The translations under genes were made by a program, and so were the position numbers. The notes under the pieces were generated by a model that had not been told where the DNA came from, searched no databases, and worked only from the letters and a program-made list of their open reading frames with translations. From Streptomyces sp. CNH099 (GTDB taxonomy: Bacteria > Actinomycetota > Actinomycetes > Streptomycetales > Streptomycetaceae), in contig AZWL01000018.1 in assembly GCA_000514715.1 (NCBI GenBank), positions 62,001-126,000 of the forward strand: DNA of 64,000 nt, read 5' to 3'. The first letter of the stretch is position 1, and each line of letters opens with the position of its first letter. This document shows positions 14,711-21,943 of the stretch, piece by piece.

Positions 14711-17683
14711 ATGGATACGGAGACGGGCACGGGTCCGGGTACGGGCACAGGTGCGGACGCGGGTACGGACGCGGGGGTGGACGCCGTCGCGCTGGAGCGG
14801 CGCCTGCGGGAGGCCGTCCGCGGCGAGGTGGGGTTCGGCGCCCGGGACCGGGCCCTCGCGACCATGGACGCCTCCAACTACCGCCGCGTCCCCCTCGGCG
14901 TCGTCGCCCCGCGCGACGCCGACGACGTCGCCGCCGCGCTCGCCGTGTGCCGGGAGCACGGCGCGCCCGTCGTCGCCCGCGGCGGCGGCACGTCCATCGC
15001 GGGCAACGCGGTGGGCGCCGGCGTCGTCCTCGACTTCACCCGGCACCTGAACCGGCTCGTCGAACTCGACCCGGGGACGCGCACCGCCGTCGTGCAGCCC
15101 GGGCTCGTGCTCGACCGGCTGCGCGGTGCGGCGGCGGCGCACGGGCTGACGTTCGGGCCCGACCCGTCCACGCACAGCCGGTGCACGATCGGCGGCATGG
15201 TCGGCAACAACTCCTGCGGCTCGCACAGCGTCGCGTGGGGCACGACGGCCGACAACGTGCGCGCGCTGGACGTCGTGACGTACCGGGGGCGGGCGGTGCG
15301 GCTGGGGCCGGACGGCCCGGGCCCGGAGGCGCTGCCGGGGCTGCGGGAGTTCGTCGCGGCGCACCTGGCGACGCTGCGCACCGGCGGCGGCACGGGCGGC
15401 GGCACTGACGGTGGCGCGGGCGGCGGCACCCGCGGCGGCACCGGCGGCTGGCCCGACCTCCCCCGCCGCATCTCCGGCTACGCCCTCGACGCCCTACTCC
15501 CCGAGCGCGGCGCCGACCTCGCCCGCGCCTTCACCGGCAGCGAGGGCACCCTCGCCGTCCTCACCGAGGCCACCGTCCGCCTCGTCGACGCACCCGCCGC
15601 CCGCGCGCTCGCCGTCCTCGGCTACGCCGACGAGTCCGCCGCCGCCGAGGCGGCCCCCGGGCTGCTGCCGCTGCGGCCGCTGACCGTCGAGGGCATGGCC
15701 GCCGACCTTGTCGGCAGCGGCCCCGACGCGCACGCGCTGCCCCGCGGCGGCGCCTGGCTGTTCGTCGAGACCGGCGGCGACACCCCCGCCGCCGCCCGGG
15801 CCCGCGCCGAGGAGGTGTGCCGCGCCGCCGACGCCGTCGACCACACCGTCGTCGCCGACCCGGCCGCGCAGCGCACCCTGTGGCGTATCCGCGAGGACGC
15901 CTCCGGCACCGCCACCCGCATGCCCGACGGCAGCGAGGCGTGGCCCGGCTGGGAGGACTGCGCGGTGCCGCCCGCGCGGCTCGGCGCGTACCTGCGCGAG
16001 TTCCGCGCGCTGCTCGCCGCGCACGGGCTGCGCGGGCTGCCGTACGGGCACTTCGGCGACGGCTGCATCCACGTGCGCATCGACTTCGACCTGCTGACCG
16101 CGCCGGGCGTCTCCCGCTTCCGGGAGTTCTCGGGGGAGCTGGCGGACCTCGTCGTCGCGCACGGCGGCTCGCTGTCCGGCGAGCACGGCGACGGGCGGGC
16201 GCGCTCGGAGCTGCTGCCCGCGATGTACGGGGACGAACTCGTCGGCCTCTTCGGCGCCTTCAAGGATCTCTGGGACCCCGACGGCGCCCTCAACCCCGGC
16301 GTGATCGCCCGCCCCGCGCCCCTCGACGCCGACCTGCGCTTCGCGCCGCTGCCGCGCACGCCGGTGCCGGTGGCGTTCGGCTACCCGCACGACGGGCCGG
16401 AGGGCGGCGACTTCGCGGCGGCGGTGCGCCGCTGCGTCGGCGTCGCCAAGTGCCGCAACCCGGCGGGGAGCCCGGGGGTGATGTGCCCGTCGTTCCGCGC
16501 CACGGGCGAGGAGCGGCACTCCACCCGCGGGCGGGCGCGGCTGCTGCACGAGATGCTCGCGGGCGAGGTCGTCACGGACGGCTGGCGCTCGGAGGAGGTG
16601 CGCGAGGCGCTCGACCTGTGCCTGTCGTGCAAGGGGTGCCGCAGCGACTGCCCGGTGGACGTCGACATGGCCACGTACAAGGCCGAGTTCCTGCACCACC
16701 ACTACGCCGGCCGGCGGCGGCCCATGGCGCACTACGCGATGGGGCGGCTGCCGCGGTGGCTGCGGCTGACGGCGGCGCTGCGCGCGGCCCGGCCGGCGAA
16801 CGCGCTGGCCGGGGTGGCGCCGCTGGCGGCGGTGGCGAAGCGGCTCGCGGGGATTGCGGCGGAGCGGTCGATCCCGCGGATCGCGCCGGTGCCGCTGACG
16901 CGGTCGCTCGCGGGGGGCGTGGACGCGGCGCCGGAGGCGGACGTGCTGCTGTGGCCGGACACGTTCACGAACTACCTGTCGCCGGAGGCGGGTTCGGCGG
17001 CCGTACGGGTGCTGCGGGCGGCCGGACTGCGGGTGGGGCTGCCGCCGGCGGCGGGGAAGGTGTGCTGCGGGCTGACGTACGTCTCGACGGGACAGCTGGA
17101 CCAGGCCCGCCGGGTGATGCGGCGCACGCTGGACGCGCTGGAGCCGGCGGGCGGAGACGGGGGCGGAGCCGGAGACGGGGGCGCCGCCCTGCCACTCGTC
17201 GTACTCGAACCGCCCTGCGCCGCCGCCCTCAAGACCGACCTCGTCGAGCTGCTGCCCGACGACGCCCGCGCCCCCCGCGTCGCCGCCCGCGTCCGCACCC
17301 TCGCCGAAGCCCTCGAAACCGCCGCCCCCGACTGGACCCCGCCCCGCCTCGACCGCCCCGTCACCGGCCAGACGCACTGCCACCAGCACGCGATCCTCGG
17401 CGACGCCGCCGAGCGCCGCCTGATGGCGAAGGCCGGCCTGGACGGGCGGCTCGCCGCCGGCTGCTGCGGCCTGGCGGGCAACTTCGGCTTCGAACGCGGC
17501 CACTACGAGGTCTCCGCGGCCTGCGCCGAGGACCAGCTGCTCCCGGCGGTACGCGACGCGCCGGACACCGCCGCCGTCGTGGCCGACGGCTACTCGTGCC
17601 GCACGCAGCTCGACCAGCTCGCGGGCGTCCGCGCCCGCCACCTGGCGGAGCTGCTGGCGGAGGGGCTGCCGGAGGAGGGGTGA
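14711..17683 (+). CDS. FAD-linked oxidase / Fe-S protein, D-lactate dehydrogenase-like (GlcD-GlcF fusion)
   Basis: A 990-residue fusion. The N-terminal half is a PCMH-type FAD domain (VVARGGGTSIAGNAVGAG; GGMVGNNSCGSHS; ISGYALDALLP; GSEGTLAVLTEAT) with the FAD-oxidase C-terminal region (HFGDGCIHVRIDFD, SGEHGDGRAR). The C-terminal half has ferredoxin-like clusters (CLSCKGCRSDCPVDVDM) and CCG domains (KVCCGLTYVSTGQ, AAGCCGLAGNFGFE) with THCHQHAIL between. It probably oxidises D-lactate or a related 2-hydroxy acid and passes electrons to the respiratory chain. A Gly-rich insertion (about residues 223-242) and a second low-complexity stretch near 815 are unusual. ATG 14711 follows GGGGG. Confidence 0.9.
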   Translation: MDTETGTGPGTGTGADAGTDAGVDAVALERRLREAVRGEVGFGARDRALATMDASNYRRVPLGVVAPRDADDVAAALAVCREHGAPVVARGGGTSIAGNAVGAGVVLDFTRHLNRLVELDPGTRTAVVQPGLVLDRLRGAAAAHGLTFGPDPSTHSRCTIGGMVGNNSCGSHSVAWGTTADNVRALDVVTYRGRAVRLGPDGPGPEALPGLREFVAAHLATLRTGGGTGGGTDGGAGGGTRGGTGGWPDLPRRISGYALDALLPERGADLARAFTGSEGTLAVLTEATVRLVDAPAARALAVLGYADESAAAEAAPGLLPLRPLTVEGMAADLVGSGPDAHALPRGGAWLFVETGGDTPAAARARAEEVCRAADAVDHTVVADPAAQRTLWRIREDASGTATRMPDGSEAWPGWEDCAVPPARLGAYLREFRALLAAHGLRGLPYGHFGDGCIHVRIDFDLLTAPGVSRFREFSGELADLVVAHGGSLSGEHGDGRARSELLPAMYGDELVGLFGAFKDLWDPDGALNPGVIARPAPLDADLRFAPLPRTPVPVAFGYPHDGPEGGDFAAAVRRCVGVAKCRNPAGSPGVMCPSFRATGEERHSTRGRARLLHEMLAGEVVTDGWRSEEVREALDLCLSCKGCRSDCPVDVDMATYKAEFLHHHYAGRRRPMAHYAMGRLPRWLRLTAALRAARPANALAGVAPLAAVAKRLAGIAAERSIPRIAPVPLTRSLAGGVDAAPEADVLLWPDTFTNYLSPEAGSAAVRVLRAAGLRVGLPPAAGKVCCGLTYVSTGQLDQARRVMRRTLDALEPAGGDGGGAGDGGAALPLVVLEPPCAAALKTDLVELLPDDARAPRVAARVRTLAEALETAAPDWTPPRLDRPVTGQTHCHQHAILGDAAERRLMAKAGLDGRLAAGCCGLAGNFGFERGHYEVSAACAEDQLLPAVRDAPDTAAVVADGYSCRTQLDQLAGVRARHLAELLAEGLPEEG

Positions 17684-17698
17684 GCAGCAAATAATCCG

Positions 17699-17712
17699 GC
17701 AAGCATGCTTGC
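17699..17712. promoter_or_regulatory. Palindrome GCAAGCATGCTTGC, candidate TetR operator
   Basis: A perfect 14-bp palindrome 56 bases upstream of the acyl-CoA catabolic operon. It is repeated in part by the following GCTTG. The operon's own TetR gene (26200-26883) is the natural candidate to bind here. Confidence 0.5.
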
Positions 17713-17735
17713 TTGTTTTCCCGCCCACTGCCACC

Positions 17736-17749
17736 CTACTGCGCAGTAG
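17736..17749. promoter_or_regulatory. Palindrome CTACTGCGCAGTAG, second candidate operator
   Basis: A perfect 14-bp palindrome 18 bases ahead of the ATG at 17768 and just before the GAGGGGAG ribosome site. With the palindrome at 17699 it brackets the probable transcription start. Confidence 0.45.
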
Positions 17750-17767
17750 CCACGAGGGGAGCGCACC

Positions 17768-18586
17768 ATGGCGGGCCCGGAGATCACCTCACTGCTCGAC
17801 GACCTCCGCGACGAGAGCGCCGCGCTGGACGACCTCGTCGCCGGGCTGCCGCCGGAGCGGTGGGCGCTGGACACGCCCGCCGCCGGGTGGACCGTCGCGC
17901 ACCAGATCGCCCACCTCGCCTGGACCGACCGCGCCGCGCTCGCCGCCGCCGCCGACCCGGAGGAGTTCCGGCGGCTGCTCGCGCGGGCGCAGGAGGCGCC
18001 GTACGGGTTCGTGGACGAGGGCGCCGCGCGGGGCGCCGCGCAGCCGCCCGGCGTGCTGCTCGACCGCTGGCGGCAGGGGCGCGAGGAGTTGCGGCGCGTG
18101 CTGCTGGCGCAGCCGGCGGGGGTGCGGATGCCGTGGTTCGGGCCGGCGATGAGCGTCGGGGGCGTCGCGTCGGGGCGGCTGATGGAGACGTGGGCGCACG
18201 GGCAGGACGTCGCCGACGCGCTCGGCGTGCGGCGGGCGCCCACCGCGCGGCTGCGCCATGTGGCCCGTATCGGCGTACGGACGCGGGACTTCGCGTACGC
18301 CGTCAACCGGCTCGCGCCGCCCGCCGCCGCGTTCCGCGTCGAGCTGACCGCGCCCGGCGGCGGGGAGACCTGGGTGTACGGGCCCGAGGACGCCGCCGAG
18401 CGCGTCACCGGGCCCGCGCTCGACTTCTGCCTGCTGGTCACCCAGCGCGTGCACCGCGCCGACACCGCGCTCGTCGCCGAGGGGACGGAGGCGGAGCGCT
18501 GGCTGGGCCTCGCCCAGGCGTTCGCCGGCCCGCCGGGCGGCGGGCGGGAGCGGGCGGCGGACGGCGCCGCGGAGGGCCGCCCGTGA
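17768..18586 (+). CDS. TIGR03084-type metal-binding protein (DinB/MDMPI-like)
   Basis: A 272-residue helical protein of the DinB/maleylpyruvate-isomerase superfamily. The metal-site pattern is visible: His in WTVAHQIAHLAW and the conserved METWAHGQDVADALG segment, which carries the third His. The opening EITSLLDDLRDESAALD and the WALDTPAAGWT stretch match the TIGR03084 group that is regularly linked to AtuA-family genes. Its biochemical role is unknown; relatives are mycothiol-dependent. It starts the operon and its TGA overlaps the GTG of the AtuA-family gene. Confidence 0.85.
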   Translation: MAGPEITSLLDDLRDESAALDDLVAGLPPERWALDTPAAGWTVAHQIAHLAWTDRAALAAAADPEEFRRLLARAQEAPYGFVDEGAARGAAQPPGVLLDRWRQGREELRRVLLAQPAGVRMPWFGPAMSVGGVASGRLMETWAHGQDVADALGVRRAPTARLRHVARIGVRTRDFAYAVNRLAPPAAAFRVELTAPGGGETWVYGPEDAAERVTGPALDFCLLVTQRVHRADTALVAEGTEAERWLGLAQAFAGPPGGGRERAADGAAEGRP

Positions 18587-20301
18587 CCCTCCGCGTCGGC
18601 AACGCCTCCGGCTTCTACGGCGACCGCTTCGCCGCCGTCCGCGAAATGCTCACCGGCGGCGAACTCGACGTCCTCACCGGCGACTACCTCGCCGAGCTGA
18701 CCATGCTCATCCTCGCCCGCGACCGCCTCAAGGACCCCGCCGCCGGCTACGCCAGGACCTTCCTGCGCCAGCTCGAAGAGGGCCTCGGCCTCGCCCGCGA
18801 CCGCGGCGTCGCCCTCGTCGTCAACGCCGGCGGCGGCAACCCCGCGGGACTCGCCGCCGCGGTCCGCGAGCTGGCCGGGCGGGTCGGCGTGCCCGCCCGC
18901 GTCGCCCACGTCGAGGGCGACGACCTCACCGCGCGCGGCACGTGGGACGGTGCCCTCGCCGCCCACGCCTACCTCGGCGGCGGCGGCATCGCCGCCTGCC
19001 TGCGCGCCGGCGCCGACGTCGTCGTCACCGGCCGCGTCACCGACGCCGCGCTCGTCACCGGCGCCGCCCAGGCCCACTACGGCTGGGCCGTCCCCGACCC
19101 CGCCGACCCGACCCGCCCCGACGACCACGACCTCGACGCCCTGGCCGGCGCGGTCGTCGCCGGCCACGTGCTGGAGTGCGGCACCCAGGCCACCGGCGGC
19201 AACTACGCCTTCTTCACCGAGCACGACGTCCGCCACCCCGGCTTCCCCCTCGCCGAAATCGAGCCCGACGGCAGCGCCGTCATCACCAAGCACCCCGGCA
19301 CCGGCGGCGCCGTCACCGTCGAGACCGTCACCGCCCAGCTCCTCTACGAGACCGCGGGCCCCCGCTACGCCGGCCCCGACGTCACCGCCCGCCTCGACTC
19401 CGTACGCCTCGACCCCGACGGCCCGGACCGCGTCCGCGTCACCGGCGTACGCGGCGAGCCCCCGCCGCCCGAGGCCAAGGTCGGCCTCACCCGCCTCGGC
19501 GGCTTCCGCAACGAGGTCGTCTTCGTCCTCACCGGCCTCGACATCGACGCCAAGGCCGCCCTCGTCCGCGCCCAGATGGCCCCCGCCCTCGACGGCGTCG
19601 CCGACGTCCGCTGGACCCTCGCCCGCACCGACCGCCCCGACGCCGACGTGCAGGAGGAGGCGTCCGCGCTGCTGCGCCTCACCGTCCGGGACCCCGACGA
19701 GGCCGCCGTCGGCCGCGCCGTCAGCGGCGCCGCCGTCGAACTGGCCCTCGCCAGCGTCCCCGGCTTCCACGTCACCGCCCCGCCCGGCAGGGCGCAGCCG
19801 TACGGCGTCTTCGCGGCCGCGTACGTCCCCGCCGCCGACGTCCCCCACACCGCCGTCCTGCCCGACGGCACCCGCGTCCCCGTCGCCCCGGCGCCGCGCA
19901 CCCGGGCGCTGGCCCCCGTACCCGACCCGCCGCTGCCGCCGCCCCCGCCGCCCGGCCGCCCGACGCGCCGCGCGCCCCTCGGCGCCGTCGCCGGCGCGCG
20001 CAGCGGCGACAAGGGCGGCAGCGCCAACGTCGGCGTCTGGGCCCGGCCCGCCCTCGGCACGGCCGCCTGGCGCTGGCTGGCCCACACCCTCACCGCCGAG
20101 CGCTTCCGCGCACTCCTCCCGGAGACCGCCGCCCTCCCCGTCGTACGGCACGTCCTGCCGAACCTCCGCGCGCTCAACTTCACCGTCGACGGCCTCCTCG
20201 GCGAGGGCGTCGCCTCCCAGGCCCGCTTCGACCCGCAGGCCAAGGCGCTCGGCGAGTGGCTGCGCGCCCGGCACGTCGACATACCCGAGGAGCTGCTGTG
20301 A
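18583..20301 (+). CDS. AtuA family protein (DUF1446), acyclic terpene utilisation type
   Basis: A 572-residue protein whose N-terminal about 445 residues match the AtuA/DUF1446 domain (RVGNASGFYGDRFAAVREML; VVVTGRVTDAALVTG; VLECGTQATGGNYAFF) and whose C-terminal about 100 residues match the AtuA-like ferredoxin-fold domain (ARSGDKGGSANVGVWAR). AtuA was named from acyclic terpene degradation in Pseudomonas; its reaction is still unknown. GTG 18583 overlaps the upstream stop, and its own TGA overlaps the carboxyltransferase GTG, so the set is strictly coupled. Confidence 0.9.
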   Translation: MTLRVGNASGFYGDRFAAVREMLTGGELDVLTGDYLAELTMLILARDRLKDPAAGYARTFLRQLEEGLGLARDRGVALVVNAGGGNPAGLAAAVRELAGRVGVPARVAHVEGDDLTARGTWDGALAAHAYLGGGGIAACLRAGADVVVTGRVTDAALVTGAAQAHYGWAVPDPADPTRPDDHDLDALAGAVVAGHVLECGTQATGGNYAFFTEHDVRHPGFPLAEIEPDGSAVITKHPGTGGAVTVETVTAQLLYETAGPRYAGPDVTARLDSVRLDPDGPDRVRVTGVRGEPPPPEAKVGLTRLGGFRNEVVFVLTGLDIDAKAALVRAQMAPALDGVADVRWTLARTDRPDADVQEEASALLRLTVRDPDEAAVGRAVSGAAVELALASVPGFHVTAPPGRAQPYGVFAAAYVPAADVPHTAVLPDGTRVPVAPAPRTRALAPVPDPPLPPPPPPGRPTRRAPLGAVAGARSGDKGGSANVGVWARPALGTAAWRWLAHTLTAERFRALLPETAALPVVRHVLPNLRALNFTVDGLLGEGVASQARFDPQAKALGEWLRARHVDIPEELL

Positions 20302-21905
20302 CCGTGCTGGCCTCGTCGCTGGACACCGCGGGCGCCGAGTACGCCGCCCGCCGCGCCGCGATGCTCGACAAGCTCGCCGGCCTCGACGCCGAGCACGCCA
20401 AGGCCGTGGCCGGCGGCGGCGAGAAGTACGTGGCCCGGCACCGCGCCCGCGGCAAGCTGCTCGCGCGCGAGCGCGTCGAGCTGCTCCTCGACCCCGACAC
20501 CCCGTTCCTGGAGCTGAGCCCGCTGGCCGGCTGGGGCTCCGACTCCCCCGCATACACGGTGGGCGCCTCGCTCGTCACCGGCATCGGTGTCGTCTCCGGG
20601 GTCGAGTGCCTGATCACAGCCAACGACCCGACCGTGCGCGGCGGCGCGTCCAACCCCTGGACGCTGAAGAAGGCGTTCCGCGCCCACGAGATCAGCCTCG
20701 CCAACCGGCTGCCGTCGATTCACCTGGTGGAGTCCGGCGGCGCCGACCTGCCGTCGCAGAAGGAGATCTTCATCCCGGGCGGGGCGCTGTTCAAGTTCCT
20801 CACCCGCTCGTCGGCCGCCGGCATCCCCACGGTCGCCGTCGTCTTCGGCAACTCCACGGCGGGCGGCGCGTACGTGCCGGGCATGAGCGACCACGTGATC
20901 ATGGTCAAGGAGCGGGCGAAGGTGTTCCTCGGCGGCCCGCCGCTGGTGAAGATGGCCACCGGCGAGGAGAGCGACGACGAGTCCCTGGGCGGCGCCGACA
21001 TGCACGCCCGCACCTCCGGCCTCGCCGACTACCACGCCGTCGACGAGCCGGACGCCCTGCACACCGCCCGCCGCGTCGTCGCCCGCCTCGACTGGCGCAA
21101 GGCCCACCCCGACCCGCCGCCGGCCGCCCCGCCCGCGTACCCGGAGGACGAGCTGCTGGGCGTCGTGCCGGGCGACCTGAAGGTCCCGTTCGACCCGCGC
21201 GAGGTCATCGCGCGGGTCGTGGACGGCTCGGACTTCGACGAGTTCAAGCCGCTGTACGGGACGAGCCTGGCCACCGGCTGGGCCCGGCTGCACGGCTACC
21301 CCGTCGGGATCCTCGCCAACGCGCGCGGCGTGCTGTTCAGCGCGGAGTCGCAGAAGGCCGCGCAGTTCATCCAGCTCGCCAACCAGCGCGACATCCCGCT
21401 GGTCTTTCTGCACAACACCACCGGCTACATGGTCGGCAAGGACTACGAGCAGGGCGGCATCATCAAGCACGGCGCCCAGATGATCAACGCCGTCTCCAAC
21501 TCCCGCGTGCCGCACCTGTCGGTGCTCATGGGCGCCAGCTACGGCGCCGGCCACTACGGCATGTGCGGCCGCGCCTACGACCCGCGGTTCCTGTTCGCCT
21601 GGCCCAGCGCCAAGTCGGCGGTCATGGGCCCGCAGCAGCTCGCGGGCGTGCTGTCGATCGTCGCGCGGGCGTCGGCGGAGGCGAAGGGCACGCCGTACGA
21701 CGAGGACGGCGACGCGGCGCTGCGCGCGATGGTGGAGCAGCAGATCGAGGCGGAGTCGCTGCCGGTGTTCCTGTCCGGGCGGCTGTACGACGACGGGGTC
21801 ATCGACCCGCGGGACACCCGGACGGTGCTGGGGATCTGCCTGTCGGCGATCCACACGGCGCCGTACGCCGGGGTGCACGACGGGTACGGGGTGTTCCGGC
21901 TGTGA
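20298..21905 (+). CDS. Acyl-CoA carboxylase, carboxyltransferase subunit
   Basis: A 535-residue carboxyltransferase of the methylcrotonyl-/geranyl-/propionyl-CoA carboxylase group, which moves CO2 from carboxybiotin to the acyl-CoA. Both crotonase-like halves are complete (ARGKLLARERVELLLDPDT; NDPTVRGGASNPWTLKKA; STAGGAYVPGMSD; FLHNTTGYMVGKDYEQGG; GASYGAGHYGMCGRAYDPRF). The NDPTVRGG and TGYMVG signatures are closer to methylcrotonyl/geranyl-CoA carboxylase beta than to propionyl-CoA carboxylase. GTG 20298 overlaps the preceding stop; it works with the biotin subunit immediately downstream. Confidence 0.93.
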   Translation: MTVLASSLDTAGAEYAARRAAMLDKLAGLDAEHAKAVAGGGEKYVARHRARGKLLARERVELLLDPDTPFLELSPLAGWGSDSPAYTVGASLVTGIGVVSGVECLITANDPTVRGGASNPWTLKKAFRAHEISLANRLPSIHLVESGGADLPSQKEIFIPGGALFKFLTRSSAAGIPTVAVVFGNSTAGGAYVPGMSDHVIMVKERAKVFLGGPPLVKMATGEESDDESLGGADMHARTSGLADYHAVDEPDALHTARRVVARLDWRKAHPDPPPAAPPAYPEDELLGVVPGDLKVPFDPREVIARVVDGSDFDEFKPLYGTSLATGWARLHGYPVGILANARGVLFSAESQKAAQFIQLANQRDIPLVFLHNTTGYMVGKDYEQGGIIKHGAQMINAVSNSRVPHLSVLMGASYGAGHYGMCGRAYDPRFLFAWPSAKSAVMGPQQLAGVLSIVARASAEAKGTPYDEDGDAALRAMVEQQIEAESLPVFLSGRLYDDGVIDPRDTRTVLGICLSAIHTAPYAGVHDGYGVFRL

Positions 21906-21943
21906 GCGTGCCATCGGCTTCGACGACGGAGGACCGCACTCCC

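Noticed and set aside
18950..21900. Long plus-strand frame (Pro/Arg/Ser-rich) upstream of the biotin carboxylase start
   Set aside because: It overlaps the AtuA and carboxyltransferase genes in another frame and only becomes protein-like at the real start near 21944.
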